A stretch of DNA of 64,000 bases from Bradyrhizobium sp. WBAH42 (lineage in GTDB: Bacteria > Pseudomonadota > Alphaproteobacteria > Rhizobiales > Xanthobacteraceae), in assembly GCF_024585265.1 (NCBI RefSeq), contig NZ_CP036533.1, positions 4,783,001 to 4,847,000 on the forward strand. The letters are read 5' to 3'. The notes beneath the pieces were generated by a model that worked only from the letters and a program-made list of their open reading frames with translations, did no database searches and was not told where the DNA came from. The position numbers and the translations under genes were made by a program. Every line of letters starts with the position of its first letter. Position 1 is the first letter of the stretch. Below, piece by piece: positions 8,809 to 16,889 of this stretch.

Positions 8809-9414
8809 GTGGTACTTGAAGACACCGTCCGTACCGTTCCCGGCTATGTACGGACCTTGATCCAGCAGGAAGAATTGCCGCTCCTGCGCGATCACCTGCT
8901 GAGGCTCGATGCCGCCAGCCGGCACGACCGTTTCAACGGCTTTCTCGACGACAGCTTCATCGAGCGCTACGCCGCCCGCTGCGCCGAGGACGGCACCGTG
9001 ATCGTTGCCTATATGGTCGACGGCGTGGTGCGCGGTGCGGCTGAGTTGCATCCCCCGGAGGACGATTCCTTGCCGGAGGTCGCTTTCAGCGTGGAAGCCT
9101 CCGCGCGCCGCCAGGGCGTCGGCACCGTGCTGTTCCGCCGCCTGATCGCGGAGGCGCGCTGGAAGGGCTACAAGCGGCTGCGCATCACGACGGGTGCCGA
9201 GAATCACGCGATGCGGGCGCTCGCCAGGAAGTTCGGGGCCCATCTGGCTTTCCGCCACGGCGAATCGACCGGCACGATCGACCTCGCCAAGACGCCCGAG
9301 GCCGAGCTTGCCGATCTGGCGGCCTCGCCGTTCACGGCCGGACGCGCTCTTCTCAGCTTCAACAGCACGTGCTGGAAGCTGATCTCGAGCATGTACGGCA
9401 ATCGGGCTGCATAG
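8809..9414 (+). CDS. GNAT-family N-acetyltransferase
   Basis: A 201-residue protein with a GNAT core: the acetyl-CoA pyrophosphate loop is ARRQGVGTVLFRRL, preceded by the beta-4 strand EVAFSVEA and followed by LRITTGAENHAMRALARKFG. The C-terminal 60 residues are extra to the minimal fold. The start is set at GTG 8809 because AGAGGAG lies 8 bases upstream. A short palindrome, GTGCGATGCAC at 8738-8748, lies in the promoter region and may be a regulator site. A perfect hairpin follows the stop. The substrate is unknown. Confidence 0.85.
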   Translation: MVLEDTVRTVPGYVRTLIQQEELPLLRDHLLRLDAASRHDRFNGFLDDSFIERYAARCAEDGTVIVAYMVDGVVRGAAELHPPEDDSLPEVAFSVEASARRQGVGTVLFRRLIAEARWKGYKRLRITTGAENHAMRALARKFGAHLAFRHGESTGTIDLAKTPEAELADLAASPFTAGRALLSFNSTCWKLISSMYGNRAA

Positions 9415-9439
9415 CCCGGAAATTGCGCACAGGAATCAC

Positions 9440-9468
9440 AAAGCGGACCGCCCAGGCCGGTCCGCTTT
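9440..9468. terminator. Bidirectional hairpin terminator
   Basis: AAAGCGGACCG and CGGTCCGCTTT form a perfect 11-bp stem with a 7-base loop. The A-run on one side and T-run on the other suit termination from both directions, serving the GNAT gene and the convergent 99-aa gene. Confidence 0.8.
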
Positions 9469-9499
9469 CGTGTTCCGTGCGATGAGATGAAATGGATGC

Positions 9500-9799
9500 T
9501 CAGCTGCGTGTGGCGGCGCCGAAGCGGCGGACAACGCGGCGTTCGACCACCACGGAGCGCTGCGCGCCCTGTTCGCCGGCGATCACGCGCGTCGCCGTGA
9601 TGCGGCTGTTGGCGCGGGCCTGCTTCTTCACCTCGGCCTGGACGACGTCGAGCGGCATCCCCATCAAGGCTGCGGCGATCTCGGCCTGCTGCGCCTGGTC
9701 GTCGGTGATGCCGATCGCAGCGAAGATCGCCTCGTCGAGGGTCGGAGGATCGTGGCGCACGCGCCGTGTGCCATATTTGGTATTCCAGTCTGCGCTCAT
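9500..9799 (-). CDS. Conserved hypothetical protein, 99 aa
   Basis: The frame beginning MSADWNTKYGTRRVRHDPP has GAGG 9 bases before its ATG, so I discard the 13 upstream codons. The protein has a basic N-terminus, a helical middle (LDEAIFAAIGITDDQAQQAEIAAALMGMPLDVV) and a basic tail containing VVVERRVVRRFG. This layout looks like a small cytosolic protein, possibly nucleic-acid binding, but no family is recognised. It shares a bidirectional terminator with the GNAT gene. Confidence 0.7.
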   Translation of the reverse strand: MSADWNTKYGTRRVRHDPPTLDEAIFAAIGITDDQAQQAEIAAALMGMPLDVVQAEVKKQARANSRITATRVIAGEQGAQRSVVVERRVVRRFGAATRS

Positions 9800-9893
9800 A
9801 ACGGCCTCATTTCGATGCCGGATACCTAGTGCCGCCAATGTTGCATTGCAATATGGAATCGGTGTGGCATCTCAGCTATGCACCGGTCTGGTG

Positions 9894-10580
9894 TCACAGC
9901 GGTGACGCAGCACCTGCGCCGACCTCCACCCGTTGCTGGGGCCAACGCTTCAGGGCGGCGTGTCCGGCTTCGGTGAGCCGGTAGATTCCCCGCTCAGCGC
10001 GTTCGAACCAGCCATACACATTGTTAAGCAAGATCTTGCCGGCATCGGGGCAGCGTTCGCGCAGCGCGCGCACCTGTTTCGGCCCCTCGGCAAGCGCCGC
10101 CGCGCAGGCCAGCGCCTGCTGGCGATAGGCCGTCATGATCGGTGCGCGGGTGCTGCCGCCAAGCACGGGATCGCCCTGGCGGCGCTGATGCTCGGCAACC
10201 AGACGCGAGCGCACCTTCGGCTCGCGGCGCGGCGCCGCGGTCGGCGGCTTCACTAGCACTTCGACCTGGCCGCGATCGGTCACGCCAAGCATGCCGAAGC
10301 CGAGGCGGCGGCAGAGATTGCGATAGCGCGCATCGCTCTCGCGCCCCTTGCCGCGCGCGGACATCTTCGCTGCGATCCAGACCTCGTCGCCGGCCGGCGC
10401 GCGATCGACCGCCTGCAGGATCAGCTCGAGATTGAAGGCAAGCTTGAGCTCGCCGATCACCACGACGGGTGGATCGCCGGCGCTGAGGCCGACGAGATCG
10501 CAGCCGCCGATCTCGCCCTTGACCGTGAAGCCGAGCTCTTCGAGGAAGCGTTTGACGGGGAGGTAAAGCGCGGTTTCCAA
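9894..10580 (-). CDS. DUF2161 family protein, putative PD-(D/E)XK nuclease
   Basis: About 228 residues. The N-terminal half keeps a nuclease-like core: an early Glu in RFLEELGF, the Asp in GGCDLVGL, and the E-x-K box in VVIGELKLAF. The C-terminal half has a winged-helix look (PKQVRALRERCPDAGKILLNNVYGWFERAERGIYRLTEAG). Together this matches the DUF2161 proteins annotated as PD-(D/E)XK-type. The listed start is TTG; homologues may begin up to 12 codons upstream in the same open frame. Nothing nearby suggests a restriction or defence partner. Confidence 0.8.
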   Translation of the reverse strand: METALYLPVKRFLEELGFTVKGEIGGCDLVGLSAGDPPVVVIGELKLAFNLELILQAVDRAPAGDEVWIAAKMSARGKGRESDARYRNLCRRLGFGMLGVTDRGQVEVLVKPPTAAPRREPKVRSRLVAEHQRRQGDPVLGGSTRAPIMTAYRQQALACAAALAEGPKQVRALRERCPDAGKILLNNVYGWFERAERGIYRLTEAGHAALKRWPQQRVEVGAGAASPL

Positions 10581-10678
10581 GGGACGTCCGATCGGAGAAT
10601 CAGTTGCAGACAGTCTAGAGCCTTCTCGGCCCCTATTGAATCGGAGCCGATGTCTCTAACTGTCGGATCGGAACGCGA

Positions 10679-11359
10679 TTAGACCCGGCCGCCGACCGGG
10701 ACCAGCGCGCCGGTGACGCCGCTGGCGGCATCGCTGGCGAGGAACAGGATAACTTCGGCGAGTTCCTGTGGCGTCACCCATTTGGAAAAGTCGGCTTTCG
10801 GCATGTCGGCGCGGTTGGCCGCGGTATCGATGATCGAGGGCAGCACGGCGTTGACGGTAACCTTGCCCTTCCACTCGGTGGCGAGCGCCTCGGTCAGGCG
10901 ATGCACGCCCGCTTTCGACGCGGCATAGGGGCCCATGCCGCTGCCGGCCTGCAGCGCGCCCATGGCGCCGATATTGACGATGCGGCCGGCCGGGGACTTG
11001 GCAAGGTGCGGCAGCGCCGCGCGCGAGGCGTTGAGCGCCGTCAGGACGTTCAGCGCGTGCATGCGCTGCCACGTCGCGATGTCGCCGTCGCCGACGGTCT
11101 CGAAGGCGAAGCCGCCGGCGATGTTGATCAACGCGTCGAGCCGGCCGAAATGCTTCGCCGCCGCATCGACGGCATTCTTCGCTTGCCCCGCGTCGGACAG
11201 GTCGACACCGCCCATCACGATGCGTTGGGGTGTCTCTGACAATTGCGAGGGCGCATGATCGATGCCGGCGATCCGCGCGCCGCGGGACCGTGCCATCTCC
11301 GCGACGACTCTGCCGAGTGCGCCGAGCGCGCCAGTCACGACAACTACTTTCCCCTGCAC
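10679..11359 (-). CDS. SDR-family NAD(P)-dependent oxidoreductase
   Basis: A classical short-chain dehydrogenase of 226 residues. The dinucleotide loop is TGALGALG, the structural box LINIAGG replaces NNAG, and the catalytic YAASK tetrad follows an IVNIGAM strand. The Asp at the end of beta-2 (AGIDHA) suggests a preference for NAD(H). GTG start with GGAG 7 bases upstream. It is divergent from the SGNH hydrolase gene. The substrate cannot be told from sequence. Confidence 0.94.
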   Translation of the reverse strand: MQGKVVVVTGALGALGRVVAEMARSRGARIAGIDHAPSQLSETPQRIVMGGVDLSDAGQAKNAVDAAAKHFGRLDALINIAGGFAFETVGDGDIATWQRMHALNVLTALNASRAALPHLAKSPAGRIVNIGAMGALQAGSGMGPYAASKAGVHRLTEALATEWKGKVTVNAVLPSIIDTAANRADMPKADFSKWVTPQELAEVILFLASDAASGVTGALVPVGGRV

Positions 11360-11490
11360 GATTGCTCTCCATCGTTATCCTTCACTGACTATTGCGCGGG
11401 GTGGATTGCGCTTGCAATGGCGGCAACATCAAGACTGGGCTACAAATGCAACTTTAGATCGTTGAGGAGGTCATTTCATGTCTGACAATT

Positions 11491-12198
11491 TTGCCAACCG
11501 TCGAATTTCCCGCTGCGATCGTCGACCTGACATATCCGCTGATGCGGCTCCGACAGGCGTTGGGAGACAAGGGACCAGTGCGCATCGTCGCCATGGGCTC
11601 GTCGTCAACAGCCGGACGAGCCGACGTCGTCCCGTATCCCTATAGGCTGGAGATGTATTTGCGGCAGTATTTCAAGGATGTGGTGCCGCGGCCGGACATC
11701 CGGATTGACGTCCTGAACCGGGGCAAGGGCGGCGAAGAGGCAACCGAAGAGCTTGGACGCTTCGATGTCGATATTTTTCGTGATGATCCGGCATTGGTCA
11801 TCTGGCAGGTCGGAACCAACGCGGTCTTTCATAACGACAAGTATGACGTGGATATCGTTGCCGGGGACATCAGGAAGGGCCTGGCGCAATTACGCGCTCG
11901 CGGCTTCGAGGTTCTGGTGATCGATCCGCAATACGTGACGAAGATGCTTTGGGATGACCGCGCCGAGCTCGCTGACAAGATGGTCCGGCTGATCCGCGAA
12001 GCTGCCAATGAGGCAAGTGTGAACTTGTTTCGGCGTTGGTCGCTGATGCGGCACTGGCACGTGCAGAACAATGTCTCGTTCGATCAGTTGATCGACACGA
12101 GTGATCCCGACAAGCTGCACCAGAACGATTGGAGCACCCAACAACTTTCCTTGGCGCTCAAGAATGCCATCATCAAAGCCCTCGGGCCGATGGCCTGA
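11491..12198 (+). CDS. SGNH/GDSL-type hydrolase, start disrupted
   Basis: A 235-residue frame with SGNH features: block I VAMGSSSTAG (nucleophile Ser), block III IWQVGTNAV (Gly-x-Asn) and a late Asp-His pair in DPDKLHQND. The family covers esterases and acetylxylan or lipase-like enzymes. The frame only opens with TTG at 11491, while a strong GAGGAGG (11464-11470) and ATG (11478) lie just upstream in another frame. Removing one base of the AATTTT run at 11487-11492 would give MSDILPTVEF in frame, so the gene is probably frameshifted at its start or misread. Confidence 0.8.
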   Translation: MPTVEFPAAIVDLTYPLMRLRQALGDKGPVRIVAMGSSSTAGRADVVPYPYRLEMYLRQYFKDVVPRPDIRIDVLNRGKGGEEATEELGRFDVDIFRDDPALVIWQVGTNAVFHNDKYDVDIVAGDIRKGLAQLRARGFEVLVIDPQYVTKMLWDDRAELADKMVRLIREAANEASVNLFRRWSLMRHWHVQNNVSFDQLIDTSDPDKLHQNDWSTQQLSLALKNAIIKALGPMA

Positions 12199-12213
12199 GG
12201 CTACCGCCGCGGG

Positions 12214-12972
12214 TCACGCCTGCAGATAACGCTCCTTCAGTGCGGTGCGCTCTGCCGTGCCGAGCTTGAGCCCGTCGCGCAAATAGGTTTCGAGATCGCC
12301 ATATTCGCTGCCGACCGCTTCGAAAGCGGCCGCCAGGTAAGAGGCCTCGACGCTGCCGATCGCGTCAAGGACATCGGCGGGCAGATCGGAGGCGTTCGAC
12401 GGGTCGCGCTTGTAGTGCCGGTTGGTCAAGAGGTAATCGTCCGCAATGACATCGTCCGCCACGCCCAGCGCGTGCAGGATCAGCGCGCTGGCAAAACCGG
12501 TGCGGTCCTTGCCGGCGGTGCAGTGGATCACGAGCGGCGCGCGGTCTTCCAGCAGATGGCCGAACAGCGCGCGGTAACTGTGGGTGTTGTGGCGGACATA
12601 GTTGCGGTAGGACTCGCGCATGAGCTCGAGCGCCACGGCCGCGGTCAGCGTGCCCTTCGCGAGCTCGGCGCGCAGCGCGGCCACGACGGTCGGCTCGATC
12701 GGCAGCGAATGCACCGTGATCTCGTTCACGACGCAGATGCCGGCCGCGCGCTCCTCGACACCGCGGAAATCGAAGGCGCTGCGCACGCCGAGCGCGCGGA
12801 CGATCTCGACGTCGGCCGCGGTGAGTTGGCCGAGATGGTTGGAGCGGAAAATGTGCCGCCAGCGCGTGGTGCGGCCATCGGCGGTCGGGTAGCCACCGAG
12901 GTCGCGGAAATTGCTGGCACCCTGGAGGGCGAGATGACGGGCAGGGGAGTCCTTGAGAGAGGAGTCTTGCAT
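12214..12972 (-). CDS. Tyrosine-protein phosphatase (DSP-like)
   Basis: A 252-residue phosphatase with the signature HCTAGKDRTG, containing the catalytic Cys and the P-loop Arg of the CX5R motif. It also has the N-terminal NFRDLGGYPTADGR box typical of bacterial Y_phosphatase3 proteins related to MptpB. The general acid is probably in DFRGVEE. I start at the ATG at 12972 (MQDSSLKD); further upstream residues are non-homologous and would overlap the divergent gene. It converges on the SGNH hydrolase with 15 bases between stops. Confidence 0.9.
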   Translation of the reverse strand: MQDSSLKDSPARHLALQGASNFRDLGGYPTADGRTTRWRHIFRSNHLGQLTAADVEIVRALGVRSAFDFRGVEERAAGICVVNEITVHSLPIEPTVVAALRAELAKGTLTAAVALELMRESYRNYVRHNTHSYRALFGHLLEDRAPLVIHCTAGKDRTGFASALILHALGVADDVIADDYLLTNRHYKRDPSNASDLPADVLDAIGSVEASYLAAAFEAVGSEYGDLETYLRDGLKLGTAERTALKERYLQA

Positions 12973-13042
12973 GGGATCAGCTTGGGTTATGGTTCCACCG
13001 GATGCACGTTCGGCATCTTGCGGTCTATTACAGGGGGCGATC

Positions 13043-13369
13043 ATGGGCCGGCACAAGGCCATTGTTTTGACGGTCAGCATGCTGGCGGGCGGAATGCTCG
13101 GTGGGCGGCAGGCCGATGCGCAGACCTTCCAAACCTATCGCTGCGCCGATGGTACGCAGTTCATCGTCGGGTTTTATGACGGCGACAAGCGCGCCTTTCT
13201 CCAGATCGACGGCGAGCCGGTCGCGCTCGCCAAGCGGCTGGCGGTTTCGGGGGCGCGCTATTCGGGGGCGGGAGTTACGCTGAGGATTCCCAAGTCCGGG
13301 CCCACCACGGTCAAGCACCTGAAGCGGCCGGTTACGGCCTGCGCGGTGGTCGAAAAGCCCGGGATCTAG
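13043..13369 (+). CDS. MliC-family C-type lysozyme inhibitor
   Basis: A 108-residue exported protein: a signal peptide of about 30 residues ending ADA, then a mature domain with the MliC pattern of a first cysteine in TYRCADGTQFIVGF, the SGARYSGAGVTLRI strand pair, and a closing cysteine in VTACAVV. Family members protect peptidoglycan by plugging the lysozyme active site. No lipobox cysteine is visible, so it is probably soluble in the periplasm. ATG 13043 is preceded by GGGGG; the longer frame would run into the divergent phosphatase gene. Confidence 0.83.
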   Translation: MGRHKAIVLTVSMLAGGMLGGRQADAQTFQTYRCADGTQFIVGFYDGDKRAFLQIDGEPVALAKRLAVSGARYSGAGVTLRIPKSGPTTVKHLKRPVTACAVVEKPGI

Positions 13370-13392
13370 CCCGGGGGCCGCCTGGAATCGAA

Positions 13393-13422
13393 AAGGGCCG
13401 AAACGCCGTTGTTTCGACCCTT
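13393..13422. terminator. Hairpin terminator between convergent genes
   Basis: AAGGGCCGAAAC and GTTTCGACCCTT form a 12-bp stem with one mismatch and a 6-base loop, placed between the lysozyme-inhibitor gene and the convergent DUF2735 gene. Confidence 0.65.
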
Positions 13423-13480
13423 GTTCAAACTGTCGCCGGCCGGTTGCGAGAGCCTGGCACTGTCGGACCAGCCGCTGGCA

Positions 13481-13684
13481 TCAGCGTTCCCATTTGGGCT
13501 TGGCTTCGTCGACCGCGTCCTGGTGGTACCAGCTATCGCTGCAGATCGAGACGTTCGCTGGCAGCGAAGCCTGATCGGCGGGAAAGCGGGTCTCGCCATA
13601 GCGGCGTCCGGCGAGGGCCGCACGGCCGCCGACGGGGAATTGATAGATCTTTGCAGATCCGTGACTCAGACCATTGTTCATCAT
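13481..13684 (-). CDS. DUF2735 domain protein
   Basis: A 67-residue protein opening MMNNGLSHGSAKIYQFPVGGR, the hallmark of DUF2735 proteins, which in rhizobia recur next to glutamine synthetase II. AAGGAG lies 7 bases before the first ATG (13684); the longer open frame upstream has no support. It is divergent from glnII across a 540-base region that carries a sigma-54 promoter pointing at glnII. The function is unknown; the linkage suggests a role around nitrogen control. Confidence 0.85.
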   Translation of the reverse strand: MMNNGLSHGSAKIYQFPVGGRAALAGRRYGETRFPADQASLPANVSICSDSWYHQDAVDEAKPKWER

Positions 13685-14119
13685 TGCGATTCTCCTTGGT
13701 CGAAGCGCCTTGGCCTCCATGGTGCGCCCGACTCGTTCGATTGTGGTTACTGGAATCCCCATATCGGCCCCTCGTCCCGGATTGGAAAGTGCTGAAAAGG
13801 AAATCAGTTTCCGCCCAATTTGTAGGCAGGCAGCCTTCTGCATCCTCCAAGGCACGCTGCCGCTGACCAACGCGTGGGCCATTCCGAAGGTTGCTGGGGA
13901 GGGGTGGGGGAGTTTGCGAAAGTTACCGGACGTTGATGCGCGTTTCATCGGCAACGCGCGGGGCGGTGTCAGCTGCTTCTGAATCGGGCGTTTTCCGCGG
14001 GATTTTTGCAGTGCAGCTTCACGTCAAGGTGCGCGGCTATGACGCACGGTGCCGTGGAGGCCTCGCCCGCGGCGAGGAGGAGCCGGAAGCAGTGGAAAAC
14101 AGCCCGTTCTGCGGCCTTT

Positions 14120-14135
14120 TGGCACGCAAAATGCT
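14120..14135 (+). promoter_or_regulatory. Sigma-54 (RpoN) promoter of glnII
   Basis: TGGCACGCAAAATGCT matches the -24/-12 consensus (TGGCACG-N4-TTGCW) with GG and GC exactly 10 bases apart and one mismatch in the -12 box. It ends about 88 bases before the glnII ATG. Upstream, 13995-14060 holds several GTGC/GCAC half-sites (for example GTGCG-N9-CGCAC) that could bind NtrC; these are weaker. Nothing else gene-like was found in 13685-14223. Confidence 0.85.
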
Positions 14136-14223
14136 TGGGAAGGGCCGGCCGATGATGGCCGGGTACAAAACGTGCGGGGGCCGCCAGGCCCCCAACCTTT
14201 CGCATCATCTACAGAGAGGCTCA

Positions 14224-15258
14224 ATGACCAAGTACAAGCTCGAGTACATCTGGCTCGACGGATATACGCCGACTCCGAATTTGCGCGGCAAAACTCAGAT
14301 CAAGGAATTCGCGTCGTTCCCGACGCTCGAGCAGCTTCCGCTCTGGGGCTTCGACGGCTCCTCGACCCAGCAGGCCGAAGGCCACAGCTCCGATTGCGTG
14401 CTGAAGCCGGTCGCCGTGTTCCCGGACGGTGCGCGCACCAACGGCGTGCTGGTGATGTGCGAAGTCATGATGCCCGATGGCAAGACCCCGCACGCCTCCA
14501 ACAAGCGCGCCACCATCCTCGACGACGCCGGCGCCTGGTTCGGCTTCGAGCAGGAGTATTTCTTCTACAAGGACGGCCGTCCGCTCGGCTTCCCGACATC
14601 GGGCTATCCCGCGCCGCAGGGCCCGTACTACACCGGCGTCGGCTTCTCGAATGTGGGCGACGTCGCCCGCAAGATCGTCGAAGAGCATCTCGACCTCTGC
14701 TTGGCCGCCGGTATCAACCATGAAGGCATCAACGCGGAAGTCGCCAAGGGCCAGTGGGAATTCCAGATCTTCGGCAAGGGCTCCAAGACCGCTGCCGACC
14801 AGATGTGGATGGCCCGCTACCTGATGCTGCGCCTGACCGAGAAGTACGGCATCGACATCGAATTCCACTGCAAGCCGCTCGGCGATACCGACTGGAACGG
14901 CTCGGGCATGCACGCCAACTTCTCGACCGCCTATATGCGCGAAGTCGGCGGCAAGGAGTATTTCGAGGCGCTGATGGCCGCCTTCGAGAAGAACCTGATG
15001 GACCACATCGCCGTCTACGGCCCGGACAACGACAAGCGTCTGACCGGCAAGCACGAGACCGCGCCGTGGAACAAGTTCAGCTACGGCGTTGCCGATCGCG
15101 GCGCTTCGATCCGTGTTCCGCACTCCTTCGTCAACAACGGCTACAAGGGCTATCTGGAAGACCGCCGTCCGAACTCGCAAGGCGACCCCTACCAGATCGC
15201 TTCGCAGATCCTGAAGACGATCTCGTCCGTGCCGACCGACAAAAAGGCCGCGGCCTAA
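14224..15258 (+). CDS. glnII: Glutamine synthetase, type II
   Basis: A 344-residue eukaryotic-type glutamine synthetase (GSII) that makes glutamine from glutamate, ammonia and ATP. GSII markers: YIWLDGYTPTPNLRGKT at the N-terminus, WGFDGSSTQQA (metal/substrate latch), GAWFGFEQEYFFY (metal glutamates), NHEGINAEVAKGQWEFQ, and GSGMHANFSTAYMR. Unlike GlnA it has no adenylylation site; control is transcriptional. The promoter is sigma-54 type, so it should be induced by nitrogen limitation. GAGAGG precedes the ATG; a longer in-frame extension upstream overlaps the promoter and is rejected. A strong terminator follows. Confidence 0.97.
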   Translation: MTKYKLEYIWLDGYTPTPNLRGKTQIKEFASFPTLEQLPLWGFDGSSTQQAEGHSSDCVLKPVAVFPDGARTNGVLVMCEVMMPDGKTPHASNKRATILDDAGAWFGFEQEYFFYKDGRPLGFPTSGYPAPQGPYYTGVGFSNVGDVARKIVEEHLDLCLAAGINHEGINAEVAKGQWEFQIFGKGSKTAADQMWMARYLMLRLTEKYGIDIEFHCKPLGDTDWNGSGMHANFSTAYMREVGGKEYFEALMAAFEKNLMDHIAVYGPDNDKRLTGKHETAPWNKFSYGVADRGASIRVPHSFVNNGYKGYLEDRRPNSQGDPYQIASQILKTISSVPTDKKAAA

Positions 15259-15302
15259 GATCCTCCCGGCCCGGGCTTGGGGGCTGGCCCGGGTTGGCAT
15301 TC

Positions 15303-15336
15303 AATCCGCCGGAGCGACAAGCTCCGGCGGATTTTT
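15303..15336 (+). terminator. Rho-independent terminator of glnII
   Basis: AATCCGCCGGAGC and GCTCCGGCGGATT make a perfect 13-bp stem with a 5-base loop, followed by a T-run. Confidence 0.93.
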
Positions 15337-15453
15337 GCATTGTGATGACAGCTGTTCCTCTGCCTGTCGGCCCCGGCGCCGCGAAACTTGTCCATCGCCG
15401 CCGAAAGCGGGATAGAGTGCGTCCGGATGCGCGCAGAGCCGGGGACACGGCTG

Positions 15454-16155
15454 GTGTTTGAAGGCTTCTACAAGGTGAGATTTCAGCTCGGCGATTCCGT
15501 CGGCCGCAGCGTGATGCATGCCGGCAATGGCAAGATGCTCGGCGGCAATTCGGCTTTCGCCCATATCGGCAGCTACGAGAAGACCGACAGCGGCGTCGAC
15601 GTCGTCATCAAGACCGTCCGCCACAATCCCGATCCGAGCTACCGCGCCATGGCCGGCACCGACGATGCGACCCTGATCGCGAAGGGCTGGGCCGACGGCG
15701 ATCTCTATCGCTTCAAGGGCGAGCTCAAGGAGCTGCCGGGCGTGCCGTTCCAGTCGCTCATGACGCCGATCACCGAGGAGGAGGTGCCGATCGCGGGCGG
15801 CGTCGGCGAAGCCGGCATCAGCGACGGTCTTTACTCCATCCACCTGCGCATGCTCGACGGCCTCGACGGCGGGCTCACCGGGGTGATGCTGCTCAACCAG
15901 GGCCGCATCCTCGGCGGCGATGCGGCTTTCTACTATCTCGGCAGCTACACCGCCGCGAAGGGCCGCTGGAAGGGCCAGATCCTCAACCAGGAGCACACGC
16001 CGGCCAAGGACGATCCGATCTTCGGCGGCCACGAGGTCGGAATCGGCTTCTCCGGCAGCTACGACGCGGAGCAGGCGGTTCTGGAGGCAGCGGCGCTGGC
16101 CGGCAAGCGATCCTTGCGTCTGACCGCTGCGCTCAAGCTGATGCATCGCGCCTGA
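15454..16155 (+). CDS. GrlR-like protein, two repeated domains (copy 1)
   Basis: A 233-residue protein built from two related halves. Each opens with a GFYKVRF / GLYSIHL strand and has a GKMLGGNSAFAHIGSY / GRILGGDAAFYYLGSY box, at about residues 37-53 and 147-163. This matches the GrlR fold known from an enterobacterial type III secretion regulator; the family call is recalled, not searched. The GTG at 15454 (GGGG 9 bases before) gives the same length and domain edge as the paralogue at 18.0 kb. An ATG at 15427 and a TTG at 15388 are alternatives. A signal-less binding protein follows by 18 bases. Confidence 0.75.
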   Translation: MFEGFYKVRFQLGDSVGRSVMHAGNGKMLGGNSAFAHIGSYEKTDSGVDVVIKTVRHNPDPSYRAMAGTDDATLIAKGWADGDLYRFKGELKELPGVPFQSLMTPITEEEVPIAGGVGEAGISDGLYSIHLRMLDGLDGGLTGVMLLNQGRILGGDAAFYYLGSYTAAKGRWKGQILNQEHTPAKDDPIFGGHEVGIGFSGSYDAEQAVLEAAALAGKRSLRLTAALKLMHRA

Positions 16156-16173
16156 TTGCGTCGGGAGCTATCA

Positions 16174-16857
16174 ATGGAAAATGTCCGCATGCTCTCGACG
16201 CTCGGCCTGATGGGCGCGATGCGGAGCCTGTCCACCGCCTTCGAGGTCATCAGCGGCATCCATGTCGATGCCGATTTCGCGCCGACGCTGGCGCTGCTCA
16301 AGCGGTTGCGCGCGGGCGAGGCCGCCGACCTCGTCATCCTCACCCGCGAAGGCCTCGACGAGATGATCGGCGAAGGCCAAGTGGTCGCCGCGAGCGCAGC
16401 GGATCTGGCGCGCTCCTTCGTCGGCATCGCCGTGCGGGCAGGGCAAGCGCACCCCGACGTCGCCAACGAAGCCGCGCTGCGCCAGGCGTTGCTCGCCGCG
16501 CGGTCCGTCGCCTATTCGCGGCTCGGCGCAAGCGGCGTGTACTTCGCCCAGCTGATCGTGCGGATGGGCATCGCGGCAGAGATCAACGCCAAGGCCAGCA
16601 TCGTCGAGCAGGGCTTTACCGCCGAGCGGCTCGTGACGGGCGAAGCTGACCTCGCCGTGCAGCAGATCAGCGAGCTGAAGCAGGTCGGCGGCATCGAGGT
16701 GGTCGGCCCGATCCCGCGCGAGCTGCAGACGCCGGCCGTGTTCTCCGCTGGCCGCATGGCGAATGCGAAACATGCCGGCGCCGCGGACCGCTTGCTGCGC
16801 TATCTGGCATCGCCCGAGGTCGCCCCCGTCCTGCGCCAGTCGGGACTCGAGCCTTGA
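16174..16857 (+). CDS. ModA-like substrate-binding domain protein, cytoplasmic
   Basis: A 227-residue type II periplasmic-binding-protein fold related to molybdate-binding ModA: early VLSTLGLMGAM-type strand, DLVILTREGLDEMIGEG hinge strand, and GASGVYFAQLIVRMG anion-loop region. It has no signal peptide, unlike transport-linked ModA, and no permease or ATPase gene lies nearby, so it probably acts inside the cell as a sensor or enzyme-like domain. The ATG at 16174 has GGGAG 6 bases upstream. It sits 18 bases after the GrlR-like gene and the Sel1 gene follows closely, which suggests one operon. Confidence 0.8.
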   Translation: MENVRMLSTLGLMGAMRSLSTAFEVISGIHVDADFAPTLALLKRLRAGEAADLVILTREGLDEMIGEGQVVAASAADLARSFVGIAVRAGQAHPDVANEAALRQALLAARSVAYSRLGASGVYFAQLIVRMGIAAEINAKASIVEQGFTAERLVTGEADLAVQQISELKQVGGIEVVGPIPRELQTPAVFSAGRMANAKHAGAADRLLRYLASPEVAPVLRQSGLEP

Positions 16858-16889
16858 ATTTGCCGAGCCACAGACGCAACGTGACGATC

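Noticed and set aside
13891..14223. N-terminal extension of glnII
   Set aside because: It is in frame, but covers the sigma-54 promoter and does not resemble any GSII N-terminus, which starts at MTKYKLEYIWLDG.
14221..15300. Long minus-strand frame across glnII
   Set aside because: It lies fully antisense to a certain glutamine synthetase gene, has no ribosome site and no family features; such mirror frames are common in GC-rich coding DNA.
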